Positions 18,778 through 28,958 of a stretch of 60,663 nucleotides of DNA are shown here, piece after piece (the first letter of the stretch is position 1; each line of letters starts with the position of its first letter). The DNA is taken from assembly GCA_902762805.1 (NCBI GenBank), contig CACWPQ010000016.1, positions 1-60,663 of the forward strand, written 5' to 3'. Source of the stretch: an uncultured Bacteroidota bacterium. Lineage in GTDB: Bacteria; Bacteroidota; Bacteroidia; Bacteroidales; P3. A program made the translations under genes and the position numbers. The notes beneath the pieces were generated by a model, which ran no database searches, was not told the DNA's origin, and worked only from the letters and a program-made list of their open reading frames with translations.

Positions 18778-19017
18778 TCATAGGAACCTTTTCCAACGAT
18801 ATTCAGAATAGAATTCTAAAATTGCCGACTCAGAAAACCAATCATATGGCCAATCTCTTGTATGACCAAACATATTCCTTGCTGAATCATACAGAAACCA
18901 ATGTGTTGAACGTAGCGTCTTGTTGCCAAAGAACACTGAATATTCGTGCTCGTTATCGGCATCTTTTTTCAGATTATCTATTAACTCTCCTGTGCTTAAC
19001 CAGTTTTTTCCTTCCAT
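18778..19017 (-). CDS. Small orphan protein
   Basis: 79 residues from the ATG at 19017 ('MEGKNWLSTGELIDNLKK'). It is rich in aromatic residues in its second half ('WPYDWFSESAILEFYSEY'), which is unlike random translation. The motif STGE(L/M)IDxLK occurs in small phage-associated or orphan Bacteroidetes proteins that I recall only loosely. It lies antisense within the AT-richer island, between the restriction remnant and the GmrSD-like gene. No promoter was recognised. It may be a fossil rather than an active gene. Confidence 0.4.
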   Translation of the reverse strand: MEGKNWLSTGELIDNLKKDADNEHEYSVFFGNKTLRSTHWFLYDSARNMFGHTRDWPYDWFSESAILEFYSEYRWKRFL

Positions 19018-19133
19018 GTTTTTTTGTGCAAAAGTCGGAGATCTTTTTAGAAAAAACAAATCTTTTAAGTTATTTTAGATCTCGTTTATGATTTTTTAAT
19101 AAAACCAAGTAGAATACACCAAACCTGTTTTCC

Positions 19134-21143
19134 ATGAGTTACAATATAGAAACCCGTTCTATCACGGAATTCGTTACAGACAGCAAAATCAAGCTGCCGC
19201 GTTTCCAGCGTAAATCGACGTGGTCTGCCAAGCAGAATTTTGAATTGGCGATCAGCATTTTCCAGGAGTACCCAGTAGGCGTAGTCATCATAAACGATGA
19301 GGGTCACACCTCATGGTTGCTGGATGGGAGGCAACGCAGGGCGGCGCTACGGGATCTGCGCGCAAATCCCGATTTGGTATATGACTGGGCTCGGAAATAC
19401 ATCAAATTCAGAAGCAATCAGGATGTCACGGACCTAAAAAACATGTTCTGGGACAAAATCGATGCTTATTTACAGCAAGAGGAATCGGAGGAGGAAGAAA
19501 CAACTGCTGCTGCCGAGCCAGAAACAATAACACCGGAAGAGGACGAGGATATCAATAAATGGCGCCAGCGCGAGGGGCTGAACACGCTGTTGGAAATCAT
19601 CCTCATGGTGCACCAGAAAAACGCCAATGGCGGCAGATGGGAGAGAATCTTTAACGACCTAAACAAATTGTTGGAAAGACCGCCGTATGCTCCCAGACGC
19701 GATGGTTTCAAGATTAATCCGGAGGATTTGCGCCAGTTCCTGCTCGACTATAAAAACAAAGTCGGAGTGCCCACGATGGACAATTTTATCCAGCATATGG
19801 ACGACTTTGGCGGAGCAATCAAAGAGGGAAAGGAAAAGGCTTTCCACAATCAGGTGGAAAAGAAATGGGAAGATATAGAGCATATCATACTTGTAATCGC
19901 CAAGTCCGAGCAGATTATTTCGGACGCCCGCATTGGTGTCATACTTCTCAAAAATGTTACACCTCTCGACGCACAGAACATATTCTCGCGTATCAACAGC
20001 GGCGGCACACAGCTCAAGGCAGAAGAGCTCTTGTCGGCCAAGCCATTCTGGAATGAGAAAGTCATCCTGGTGGATGAAAATATGCAGAGGTTGGTGAACA
20101 ATCTGTATAAGCGACTTGGTGTTGAGGTTCCGCAGGATGGCAATGTTGTACGATGGGATTACGGTGCAACTCTGATTTCGCGCATCAAGGACCAGCATCT
20201 TTTCTTTGAAGACTACGAGGCAAAGACTGCATCGCAGGAGATAGACCTGACGCAGATAACCCTTGGGTTCAAAATGATGAGCGCCTACTTCAACCGTGGA
20301 ATTTCCGCCATTGTTGTGAATGAACTCGAAAGGAACAAACAGATCAAGTGGGGTGGAAGTATCGACGAACTGGTGGAAAGCATCAATATAGTTTGCGAAA
20401 TACTTCTAAAGTCTGAATTTTTCAGATATCTGCTTAGCTGGAAACGGCCACTGTACAAACTTCTAGGAGCGGCTCCGACACTTGAATATATCACCATTCT
20501 CCTGCTGAACTGGGAAAACAAAGGATGTCCTCGTGTATCATCGGCGGAATACAATGCGTTTGTACGCGATGCAAAAGCCCTCTTGGATCGACTGATCTTC
20601 GAATATTGTGTCGGAGCTTGGAGGGGCTCGGGGGATTCAAAAATGGCAAATCACGTCAAGAACTGGCAGGAACGCCTTGCTCCGATGGAGGCCGACCCAT
20701 GGGTCAGCCTCATAAAAAGCAGCTGTGAGGGAAGATACAATGGCCAAACGTTGGACATCAAGCACCTGACACCAATCCTGTGCTACCAATACGCACTTCA
20801 GAAAAAACAGCCCGATACCCCATTGAACGAGACTTCGGAAGTGGACCACATCATGCCTAGGGCGCGACTTGAGAACAATTCGATGATACCGGCAGGGTAT
20901 CGAGATGCGCTATTCAACCTTGAACTGCTCCCTAAAGATGATAATATTCAAAAGAAGGACAAAGCACTCAATGAGATTAGCGACAGTTTCCTGCGCCAAT
21001 CAATTTCCAGATACTGTGATGTCGCAATAGAGGATTTCGACAAATACTCGGACATTGCAAATATCGAAGACATGAAAAAGGCTAGACTGGAAATGTTGTT
21101 GGATGTTTTCAGAAGAATGAGGAAAACGGAACTGTCAAACTAA
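19134..21143 (+). CDS. GmrSD-like (DUF262/DUF1524) type IV restriction enzyme
   Basis: 669 residues. The N-terminal DUF262 domain has 'LPRFQRKSTW' and the nucleotide-binding ParB-like motif DGRQRR at 64-69. An acidic low-complexity insert lies near residues 115-145. 'FSRINSGGTQL' near residue 285 is a second conserved DUF262 segment. The C-terminal DUF1524 domain carries the HNH-type nuclease motif 'EVDHIMPRA' near residue 570 with 'ALFNLELLPKDDN' after it. Known relatives cleave phage DNA with modified, e.g. glucosylated, cytosines. The gene is clearly AT-richer than its neighbours, which suggests recent transfer. It stands alone downstream of a possible restriction remnant. Confidence 0.85.
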   Translation: MSYNIETRSITEFVTDSKIKLPRFQRKSTWSAKQNFELAISIFQEYPVGVVIINDEGHTSWLLDGRQRRAALRDLRANPDLVYDWARKYIKFRSNQDVTDLKNMFWDKIDAYLQQEESEEEETTAAAEPETITPEEDEDINKWRQREGLNTLLEIILMVHQKNANGGRWERIFNDLNKLLERPPYAPRRDGFKINPEDLRQFLLDYKNKVGVPTMDNFIQHMDDFGGAIKEGKEKAFHNQVEKKWEDIEHIILVIAKSEQIISDARIGVILLKNVTPLDAQNIFSRINSGGTQLKAEELLSAKPFWNEKVILVDENMQRLVNNLYKRLGVEVPQDGNVVRWDYGATLISRIKDQHLFFEDYEAKTASQEIDLTQITLGFKMMSAYFNRGISAIVVNELERNKQIKWGGSIDELVESINIVCEILLKSEFFRYLLSWKRPLYKLLGAAPTLEYITILLLNWENKGCPRVSSAEYNAFVRDAKALLDRLIFEYCVGAWRGSGDSKMANHVKNWQERLAPMEADPWVSLIKSSCEGRYNGQTLDIKHLTPILCYQYALQKKQPDTPLNETSEVDHIMPRARLENNSMIPAGYRDALFNLELLPKDDNIQKKDKALNEISDSFLRQSISRYCDVAIEDFDKYSDIANIEDMKKARLEMLLDVFRRMRKTELSN

Positions 21144-21224
21144 CGGAATTCCATGGAAATGAACAAGGAAATGCCCTTTCAATGAGCAGTAAATTTAGAA
21201 TCTGACAACTAAAAACCAATCAAC

Positions 21225-21473
21225 ATGAATACAGAACGGATCGCACAGATGGAGCGGAGGTTTGTGAGGGCGGAGGCGGCGGTGGGGGCGATGGAGGAGG
21301 CGATGGATGATATCGCTGCGCTGAACGAGTACCTGGGCAGTCCCGAGTGGCTTGCCGACCGTGCGGACGACGAGGCGGGGCGGCTGCCGCAGGGCCTCAG
21401 GCGCGGCGTGCTCAGCGAGGACGCCATCTGGAACCTGCTGGAACGCTGCCGCGAAATGAAAGAACAGCTATAG
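21225..21473 (+). CDS. DUF4298 family protein
   Basis: 82 residues. The N-terminal half is a likely coiled coil ('RIAQMERRFVRAEAAVGAM'), followed by the family pattern 'YLGSPEWLADRADDEAG' and 'LRRGVLSEDAIWNLLER'. The function of DUF4298 is not known to me. No signal peptide, so cytoplasmic. It begins 81 bp after the restriction gene, where GC content returns to the local norm, and precedes an acetyltransferase gene by 24 bp, probably in one operon. Confidence 0.8.
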   Translation: MNTERIAQMERRFVRAEAAVGAMEEAMDDIAALNEYLGSPEWLADRADDEAGRLPQGLRRGVLSEDAIWNLLERCREMKEQL

Positions 21474-21497
21474 TTACAGACCAAAGACAACAACACT

Positions 21498-22034
21498 ATG
21501 ACCGACCAGATCAACTATTCCGGCAGCGAGGTGGACTATGCCGATGTGCTGCAGACGATGCGGCTGGTGGCGGAGATGAACAGCGGCTACCACACGGAGG
21601 CCGAGGTGCGCGACTACCTGGGCCGCATCACCGGGCAGCCGGTCCCCGACACCGTACGCGTGTTCACACCGCTGAACATCAACTACGGCCGCAGGCTCAC
21701 CTTCGGGCGCGACTGTTTCGTCAACTTCGGCTGCACTTTCCTCGCCCTTGGCGGCATCACCATCGAGGACGATGTCTTCATAGGCCCCCACTGCGTGCTG
21801 GCCACCGAATACCACCCCGAGAACCCTGCCGCGCGCCACACGCTGCTCACCAAGCCCATCGTCGTGCGGCGCAACGCGTGGCTCGGGGCCGACGTGAAGG
21901 TGCTGGCCGGCGTCACCATCGGCGAGAATGCCATCGTGGCGGCGGGCAGCGTGGTGACCAAGGACGTGCCCGCGGGCACCGTCGTGGCCGGCAGCCCGGC
22001 TAGGGTGCTCCGCGAGATTGACCCCGACAGGTAG
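21498..22034 (+). CDS. Hexapeptide-repeat sugar O-acetyltransferase (maltose acetyltransferase type)
   Basis: 178 residues, the usual size for the maltose/galactoside acetyltransferase group. The left-handed beta-helix is visible from about residue 75: 'IEDDVFIGPHCVL', the catalytic His in 'ATEYHP', then 'NAWLGADVKVLAGVTIGEN' and 'AAGSVVTKDVPAGTVVAG'. It probably transfers an acetyl group from acetyl-CoA to a sugar hydroxyl; the natural substrate cannot be read from sequence. It sits between the DUF4298 gene (24 bp) and ogt (1 bp). Confidence 0.9.
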   Translation: MTDQINYSGSEVDYADVLQTMRLVAEMNSGYHTEAEVRDYLGRITGQPVPDTVRVFTPLNINYGRRLTFGRDCFVNFGCTFLALGGITIEDDVFIGPHCVLATEYHPENPAARHTLLTKPIVVRRNAWLGADVKVLAGVTIGENAIVAAGSVVTKDVPAGTVVAGSPARVLREIDPDR

Positions 22035-22035
22035 A

Positions 22036-22509
22036 ATGAGTGGCACGGCACTGTACCGCTCGCCAGTGGGCGACCTGTGGCTTGCGGGCGACGGCTGGGG
22101 GATTGCCGCACTGCAGTTTGTCGGGGAGGGGGTGCGCGAGGAGGTGTGTGGGTGCAACGGCTGCTTCGAGGAGGCTGTGCGCTGGCTCGACTGCTACTTT
22201 GCCGGAGAGGAGCCGGGGTTTGTGCCGCGGCTGCGGCTGCGCGGGACGGAGTTCCAGCGGCGGGTGTGGCGGGAGCTGCTGGCGGTTCCGCGCGGGCATA
22301 CGGTCACCTACGGCGAGCTTGCGCGCCGCGTCGGATGCAGCTCGGCGCAGGCTGTGGGGCAGGCCGTGGGCAGCAATCCCGTGGCCATCATCGTGCCCTG
22401 CCACCGCGTGGTGGCTGCCAACGGCCTGGGCGGCTATGCCTACGGCACGGCCCTCAAGCGCCGGCTGCTGGATTTGGAACACGTTTTTTTACCGGGTGGG
22501 GAAAAATGA
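22036..22509 (+). CDS. ogt: Methylated-DNA--protein-cysteine methyltransferase
   Basis: 157 residues from the ATG at 22036, one base after the upstream stop; an in-frame ATG at 22018 would overlap that gene. The active-site motif PCHRVV with the alkyl-accepting Cys is present, as are the helix-turn-helix segment ('GELARRVGCSSAQAVGQA') and the conserved 'GTEFQRRVWRELLAVPRG' leading into it. The protein removes alkyl groups from O6-alkylguanine or O4-alkylthymine in a single-use reaction. It has no AraC-type Ada domain, so it is the Ogt/MGMT type. The promoter of the next gene begins immediately after its 3' end. Confidence 0.95.
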   Translation: MSGTALYRSPVGDLWLAGDGWGIAALQFVGEGVREEVCGCNGCFEEAVRWLDCYFAGEEPGFVPRLRLRGTEFQRRVWRELLAVPRGHTVTYGELARRVGCSSAQAVGQAVGSNPVAIIVPCHRVVAANGLGGYAYGTALKRRLLDLEHVFLPGGEK

Positions 22510-22510
22510 C

Positions 22511-22518
22511 TATCTTTG
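22511..22518 (+). promoter_or_regulatory. Putative -7 promoter element of the DUF5692 gene
   Basis: TATCTTTG begins 2 bases after the ogt stop and fits TAnnTTTG. The region 19-24 bases upstream is a T-run, not a clear TTTG. It would give a leader of about 80 bases. Confidence 0.55.
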
Positions 22519-22598
22519 CACCCTGAAACAGCCGTGACGGAAATTCCGACGGCTATGAAACACAACGGATTAGAAACAACAAATACAAAAAAAGAGAC

Positions 22599-23690
22599 AT
22601 GTTTTTCCAAGTTTACGGGGCCGATGCCCTTGCGCAATGGGGGATGCTGCTGGTGGTGCTGGCAGGCTTGATCCTCTGGAACGAGTTTGCACGCCGCACC
22701 AAGATGGGCGGTGCCATCACTTTCTTTGCCATACCGGTGTTGCTGACGGTCTACTTTGTGGCCATCGCCATCGGGGCGCGCAGCGGCGCCGAGTGGGCGG
22801 TGAACAACCAGACCCACCTCTACATGAACGGCTGGTTCCACTATGCCAAGCTCTATGCCGCCCTTACGGGCTGCATCGGCTTCATGATGATCAAGTACAA
22901 GTGGGGCATCGGGGCCAAGCACTGGTTCAAGCCCTTCCCCTTCGTCATTGTGGCCATCAACATCCTCATCGCCGTGGTCTCCGACTTCGAGAGCGCCGTG
23001 AACGGCTGGAACAAGTGGTGGCTCTCGAGCGAGGGAGTGTGGCTTTACGGCGGCTGGCACAACGTCTTCAACGGCCTGGCCGGCATCTTCAACATCTTCT
23101 GTATGACCGCCTGGTGGAACGTCTATGCCTCCAAGGACAAGAAGGATATGATTTGGGCCGACATGACGTGGGTCTATATTGTCATCTACGACATTTGGAA
23201 CTTTTCCTACACCTACAACTGCCTGCCCACGCACTCGTGGTATTGCGGCATTGCCCTGCTGCTGGCCCCGACGGTGGCGGCCATCCTGTGGAACCGCGGC
23301 GGGTGGATCCAGAACCGCGCCAACACGCTGGCCATCTGGTGCATGTTCGCCCAGGTGTTCCCCCTCTTCCAGGAGACCTTCAAGGACGGCAGCCAGTGGT
23401 TCCGCTGGGCGGTGCTGCCGGTGCAGTATCCCGACGGCGTTGCCACCGTCCGCCAACTCTATGAGGCGGCCGGCGGCGAGGCCGCGGCCGTGGGCACCAC
23501 GGTGGACAGCGTGGCCGCCAACCCCACAATGATGACCGTCATCAGCGCCCTGGCCCTGGTGACCAACATCATCGCCCTCGGCTATATCGCCTATGTGTCC
23601 AAGAAGCTCCACATCAACCCCTACAAGGAGGATGTCTTCGTGGGACAGAAGTACTACAAAGACGCCATGGCCCGCGCCGAGGTTGAATAA
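22599..23690 (+). CDS. DUF5692 family multi-pass membrane protein
   Basis: 363 residues with about 8-9 hydrophobic helices and many aromatic residues. The family is recognisable from 'AIAIGARSGAEWAVNNQ', 'MIKYKWGIG' and 'FSYTYNCLPTHSWYCG'. No catalytic motif is evident and its role is unknown to me. The short C-terminal tail (YKEDVFVGQKYYKDAMA) is probably cytoplasmic. It has its own promoter after ogt and ends 3 bases before the convergent serine dehydratase gene, with no terminator between. Confidence 0.8.
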   Translation: MFFQVYGADALAQWGMLLVVLAGLILWNEFARRTKMGGAITFFAIPVLLTVYFVAIAIGARSGAEWAVNNQTHLYMNGWFHYAKLYAALTGCIGFMMIKYKWGIGAKHWFKPFPFVIVAINILIAVVSDFESAVNGWNKWWLSSEGVWLYGGWHNVFNGLAGIFNIFCMTAWWNVYASKDKKDMIWADMTWVYIVIYDIWNFSYTYNCLPTHSWYCGIALLLAPTVAAILWNRGGWIQNRANTLAIWCMFAQVFPLFQETFKDGSQWFRWAVLPVQYPDGVATVRQLYEAAGGEAAAVGTTVDSVAANPTMMTVISALALVTNIIALGYIAYVSKKLHINPYKEDVFVGQKYYKDAMARAEVE

Positions 23691-23693
23691 CCG

Positions 23694-24899
<1,206 letters not shown>

Positions 24900-24900
24900 A

Positions 24901-27159
24901 CTATATTTTAATCATTTTCTGCTCGAAGCCTTCGACCGTCATCTCTTCGGGCGAGACGAGCCAGAGGAGGTCGCCGTGCTGGAAGACGGTGCCGCGCGGG
25001 GGGTTGACAATCTTTTGTCCGGCGCGTTCGATGGCGACGACCAGGACGCGGTGCTGTGTGGCGAGGATGGAGGTGCCGACGGGGAGGCCGCAGAGTGGGC
25101 CGCCGGCCTCGACATGGTAGCGGTACATGTGCAGTTCGTGGTCGGAATGGTCGTGGATGAGCACGTCGGCCTCGCGCTCGATGTCGGCGCGGATGGCGGA
25201 GACCTGCTCCTCGGTGCCGATGACGGTGACGACGTCGGAGGGCATGAGTATCTGGTTGCGGTCGGGGAGGTCAATCACTTGGTCGCCGCGCTCGATGGTG
25301 ACGACGTTGGCGCCATAGCGGTCGCGCAGCTTGCTCTCGGCCAGCGTCTTGCCTGCCAGGGGCGAGTAGGGGCTCATCAGGAGGCGTTCCATGTAGAACT
25401 CGTTCTCCATGCCGGCGGGGATGCGGAAAGAGTTCTGCGCCTGGCGCGAGTTGAAGTTGTCGAGGAAGCGCCCTTCGATTTGGGCGTAGAAGCCGTTGGC
25501 GCGGCGCGAGAAGAGGACGGCCAGCAGCACCATGAGTGCGATGACGAGGAGAAATCCGATGGCGAGGTTGACATAGGAGCCGACGACGGTGCCGACGAAG
25601 AAGAGGGCCACAAAGTAGCGCAGCACGAGGAGCGGGATGACGACGGCCTGGCTGAAGCGGTAGGCTTCGAACATCTGCTTGATGCGCTGTTTGCTTACGT
25701 TCTTGACGGTCACGGCCCAGAGGAAGGGGGCCATGATGAGCAGGGTGATGGCCATGCCGAGGATGCGGCTCCAGATTTGCGGAATGCCGGCGTCGGCGAA
25801 GATGCCGTCGAGCAGGGGTTTGAGCAGACGGGACGAGAGGCCGGCGATGGCGGCGAGGATGATGCCGTAGAGGAAGATGTTGGTGAGTTGCTTGGTGACG
25901 AAGTCGCGGATGCCGGCCTTGTGGTCGGCGTCGCTGGAGGCGTTCTGGCTGTAGTGGTCGAGGTGCTGCTTGACCTTGTCGGGCAGCCTGGGCGAGAGCC
26001 AGTTGTAGAACGGCAGGGCGCCCTTGATCATGTAGGGTGTGACGAAGGTGGTGAGGATGGAGACGGAGACGATGATGGGGTAGAGGTTGGGGTCGATCAC
26101 CTTGAAGCTGAGGCCCAAGCCGGCGATGATGAAGGAGAACTCGCCGATTTGGCAGAAGCAGAAGCCGCTCTGGATGGCGCCCTTGAGCGGGCGGCCGCTG
26201 AGGAGGATGCCGATGGTGGCCGAGAGGGGTTTGAAGAGGATGATGGTGAGCGCGATAACGAGGATCGAGAGCCAGTGTTCGGCCAGCACGGCGGGCTGGA
26301 TGAGCATGCCGACGGAGACGAAGAAGATGGCGCCGAAGAGGTTCTTCAGGGGTGTGACGAGTCGGTGGATGACGTCGACCTCGATGGTTTCGGCCAGGAT
26401 GGCGCCCATGACGAAGGCGCCGAGGGCGGTGGAGAAGCCGGCCTGTGCGGCCAGCACCACCATGCCGAAGCAGAGGCCGACGGCGAGGATGAGGAGGGTT
26501 TCCTCGCTCATGTAGCGACGCATCCAGCGCAGGAATGTGGGGATGAGGTAGATGCCGAAGACGAACCAGGCGACGAGGAAGAAGACCAGCTTGGCCATCT
26601 GGCCGGCCAGGGCGCCGCCGTCGAAGCTGTGGCTGACGCTGACGGTGGAGAGGACCACGAGGAGGAGGACGGCGATGATGTCCTCGACGACGAGCACCGC
26701 GGTGACGGTGGAGGCGAATTTCTGCTGCTTGAGCCGCAGGTCGTCGAAGCTTTTGATAATGATGCTGGTGGAGGAGATGGAGAGCATGCAGCCGAGGAAG
26801 GTGCAACCCATCGAGCTGAAGCCGAGGATTTTGCCCACGGAGGAGCCGATGAGGAACATGATGGCGAGCTCGGTGAAGGCGGTGATGGCGCCGGTGGCAC
26901 CCACTTTGCGCAGCTTTTTGAGGCTGAACTCGAGGCCGAGGCCGAACATGAGGAAGATGATGCCGATGTCGCTCCAGACGTGGATGTTGGTTGCGTCGGT
27001 CACGCCGGGGAACCATTCGAAATAGGGCCCGATGAAGAAGCCGGCGAGGATGTAGCCGAGGACCAGGGGCTGCTTGAGCCATTTGAAGACGACAGTTACG
27101 ACGCCGGCCGCGATGAGGATGACGGCCAGGTCGGTGAACAGGGCGGGTAGGTTTTCCAT
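24901..27159 (-). CDS. Kef-type cation:proton antiporter (CPA2) with RCK_C domains
   Basis: 752 residues. The first about 400 residues are a Na+/H+-exchanger core of the CPA2 type ('GYILAGFFIGP', 'MFGLGLEFSLKKL', 'FSTALGAFVMGAILAE'). A second membrane region follows (about 420-570) and the C-terminus carries two TrkA-C/RCK_C-like domains ('GKTLAESKLRDRYGANVV' and 'GGPLCGLPVGTS'). It likely exchanges K+ or Na+ for protons across the inner membrane with ligand gating through RCK_C; ion specificity is not visible. It heads a two-gene unit with sdaA, 1 bp apart. Confidence 0.9.
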   Translation of the reverse strand: MENLPALFTDLAVILIAAGVVTVVFKWLKQPLVLGYILAGFFIGPYFEWFPGVTDATNIHVWSDIGIIFLMFGLGLEFSLKKLRKVGATGAITAFTELAIMFLIGSSVGKILGFSSMGCTFLGCMLSISSTSIIIKSFDDLRLKQQKFASTVTAVLVVEDIIAVLLLVVLSTVSVSHSFDGGALAGQMAKLVFFLVAWFVFGIYLIPTFLRWMRRYMSEETLLILAVGLCFGMVVLAAQAGFSTALGAFVMGAILAETIEVDVIHRLVTPLKNLFGAIFFVSVGMLIQPAVLAEHWLSILVIALTIILFKPLSATIGILLSGRPLKGAIQSGFCFCQIGEFSFIIAGLGLSFKVIDPNLYPIIVSVSILTTFVTPYMIKGALPFYNWLSPRLPDKVKQHLDHYSQNASSDADHKAGIRDFVTKQLTNIFLYGIILAAIAGLSSRLLKPLLDGIFADAGIPQIWSRILGMAITLLIMAPFLWAVTVKNVSKQRIKQMFEAYRFSQAVVIPLLVLRYFVALFFVGTVVGSYVNLAIGFLLVIALMVLLAVLFSRRANGFYAQIEGRFLDNFNSRQAQNSFRIPAGMENEFYMERLLMSPYSPLAGKTLAESKLRDRYGANVVTIERGDQVIDLPDRNQILMPSDVVTVIGTEEQVSAIRADIEREADVLIHDHSDHELHMYRYHVEAGGPLCGLPVGTSILATQHRVLVVAIERAGQKIVNPPRGTVFQHGDLLWLVSPEEMTVEGFEQKMIKI

Positions 27160-27429
27160 TCTACGTGCGGAAGTGTTATGGGGCTTGAACGAAAAAAAGA
27201 GTGTTTTATTGCCACGGAAAGTAAAAAAAACAATGCATGAATTGCAATTCCCACAGAAAGACTAAAAACTGTTAATTTAACTGTTATTAGGAAATTCGGA
27301 AAACAAGAACAAAAATGGTTAAAATTCGTTAAACTTCCGTTTGGACCCCAAAACGTCATTTGTACATGATTGTCAACCAATGCGTTGCAAAGGCAATTTC
27401 TCGAAACCGGCTCCCTGTCTGCGTCCAGA

Positions 27430-27476
27430 GGGGTTTTCTAGGGGAATGGTAGGGTAATAGTTCGGCCTTGGTAGGG
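27430..27476 (+). repeat. 11-bp G-tract array, degenerate locus C
   Basis: G-tracts start at 27430, 27441 and 27452, 11 bp apart, and a further GGG starts at 27474, which is two periods later. The spacers TTTTCTA and AATGGTA match those of the other loci, as does TAATAGTTCGGCCTT. The palindromic tail is missing, so this copy looks truncated. Confidence 0.75.
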
Positions 27477-27480
27477 TAAT

Positions 27481-27535
27481 TTAACATTTGTGTTAATACA
27501 TGTTAATGACGCCCTGTGTTTAACAGGTATTAACA
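27481..27535. promoter_or_regulatory. Cluster of TTAACA/TGTTAA boxes upstream of hisS
   Basis: TTAACA occurs at 27481, 27520 and 27530, and its reverse complement TGTTAA at 27491 and 27501. The first two form a perfect inverted repeat with a 4-base loop. Box spacing is 10, 10, 19 and 10 bp, close to helical turns. The cluster ends 20 bp before the -33 box of hisS. It could be a multi-site operator, but AT-rich chance similarity is possible. Confidence 0.4.
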
Positions 27536-27554
27536 TTTTGCCGAAAGCAATAAA

Positions 27555-27586
27555 TTTGGCGGCATAGAAAAAAAGATGTATCTTTG
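27555..27586 (+). promoter_or_regulatory. Bacteroidetes-type promoter of hisS
   Basis: TTTG at 27555-27558, a 20-base spacer, then TATCTTTG at 27579-27586. It is a near-perfect match to the consensus. The start codon follows at 27606, so the leader is very short (about 10-15 bases). Confidence 0.85.
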
Positions 27587-27605
27587 CATTTTATTATAAA
27601 TAGGA

Positions 27606-28958
27606 ATGGCCAACGTAAGATGCTCAATACCAAAAGGTACGCGTGATTTCCTGCCGCAGGAGATGGCGCGCCGCAATTATATTTTCGACACCATACGCTC
27701 GGTTTTCCGCGCCTTTGCCTTCGAACCCATCGAGACGCCGGCGCTGGAGAACCTCACGACCCTCATGGGCAAATACGGCGAGGAGGGCGACAAGCTGCTC
27801 TTCAAGGTGCTCAACTCGGGCGACTTTATGGATGGCGTTGATTTCCAAGAGAGTCCGGCCCGTGTGGCGGCACGCATCTGCGACCGCGGCCTGCGCTACG
27901 ACCTGACGGTGCCTTTCGCCCGTTTCGTGGTGCAGCACCGCGACCAGCTGGCCTTCCCCTTCCGGCGCTACCAGCTGCAGCCCGTCTGGCGCGCCGACCG
28001 CCCGCAAAAGGGCAGATACAGAGAGTTTTACCAGTGCGACGCCGACATGATCGGCTCCCCCTCGCTGCTGAACGAGCTGGAGCTGGTGCAGATGATCGAC
28101 ATGGTGTTCAACAGGCTGAACGTCAACGTGGTGGCGAAGATCAACAACCGCAAGGTGCTGGCCGGCATCGCCGAGATGATCGGTGCGCCGGAACGCCTGG
28201 TGGACATCACGGTGGCCATCGACAAGCTGGACAAAATCGGGCTCGACAACGTGCGCAACGAACTGAAAGAGCGCGGATTGAGCGATGCCCAGGTGTCGGC
28301 CCTCGACCCCGTCTTCACGCTCAGCGGCGATGCAGGCCAAAAGCTCGACGCACTGCAGCAGATGTTTGAGAACGTGGAGGTTGGGCAGCGCGGCGTGGGC
28401 GAGTTGAAGGAGCTCTTCGGCTATATCGACGCCGCGGGCGTGGGTTGCCGTGTGGAGCTGGACCTCACCCTGGCCCGCGGACTGAACTACTACACGGGCG
28501 CCATCTTCGAGGTGAAAGCGCTCGACGTAAGCATCGGAAGCATCTGTGGCGGAGGCCGTTACGACGACCTCACGGGCATCTTCGGCATGCCGGGGGTGAG
28601 CGGCGTGGGCATCTCGTTCGGCGCCGACCGCATCTACGACGTGCTGACCGAGCTGGACGGCTTCCCGCAGGATTTGTCGCAGTCCGCCCGCGTGATGTTC
28701 ATCAACTTCGGTCCGGCGGAACAGGCTGTCTGTGTGGCGCTTGCCTCGCGGCTGCGCCAGGCCGGCATCGCCACCCTCGTCTATCCCGACGCCGCCAAGA
28801 TGAAGAAGCAGATGGACTACGCCAACCGGCAGCAGGTGCCCTTCGTGGCTTTCGTGGGCGAGAACGAGATGCGAGACAATACCGTGACCCTCAAGAACAT
28901 GGCCGACGGCACGCAGGAGACCCTCGCCGTGGGCGAAATGATAGAGCGACTGAAGTGA
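27606..28958 (+). CDS. hisS: Histidine--tRNA ligase
   Basis: 450 residues. Class II synthetase with the HisRS hallmarks '[14 protein letters not shown]' at the N-terminus, '[11 protein letters not shown]', motif 2 '[12 protein letters not shown]', '[15 protein letters not shown]' and '[10 protein letters not shown]', then a C-terminal anticodon-binding domain from about residue 350. It charges tRNA-His in the cytoplasm. A strong promoter lies just upstream. Its TGA overlaps the GTG start of the next gene (GTGA), so the downstream secreted protein is translationally coupled to it. Confidence 0.97.
   Translation: MANVRCSIPKGTRDFLPQEMARRNYIFDTIRSVFRAFAFEPIETPALENLTTLMGKYGEEGDKLLFKVLNSGDFMDGVDFQESPARVAARICDRGLRYDLTVPFARFVVQHRDQLAFPFRRYQLQPVWRADRPQKGRYREFYQCDADMIGSPSLLNELELVQMIDMVFNRLNVNVVAKINNRKVLAGIAEMIGAPERLVDITVAIDKLDKIGLDNVRNELKERGLSDAQVSALDPVFTLSGDAGQKLDALQQMFENVEVGQRGVGELKELFGYIDAAGVGCRVELDLTLARGLNYYTGAIFEVKALDVSIGSICGGGRYDDLTGIFGMPGVSGVGISFGADRIYDVLTELDGFPQDLSQSARVMFINFGPAEQAVCVALASRLRQAGIATLVYPDAAKMKKQMDYANRQQVPFVAFVGENEMRDNTVTLKNMADGTQETLAVGEMIERLK

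Larger units (their letters stand above)
27160..27605. other. Divergent intergenic region antiporter/hisS
   Basis: 446 bp. It contains AT-rich sequence next to the antiporter gene, G-tract repeat locus C (27430-27476), five TTAACA/TGTTAA hexamers in 55 bp (27481-27535) and the hisS promoter (27555-27586). No ORF here looks real. A promoter for the antiporter operon was not recognised. Confidence 0.6.
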
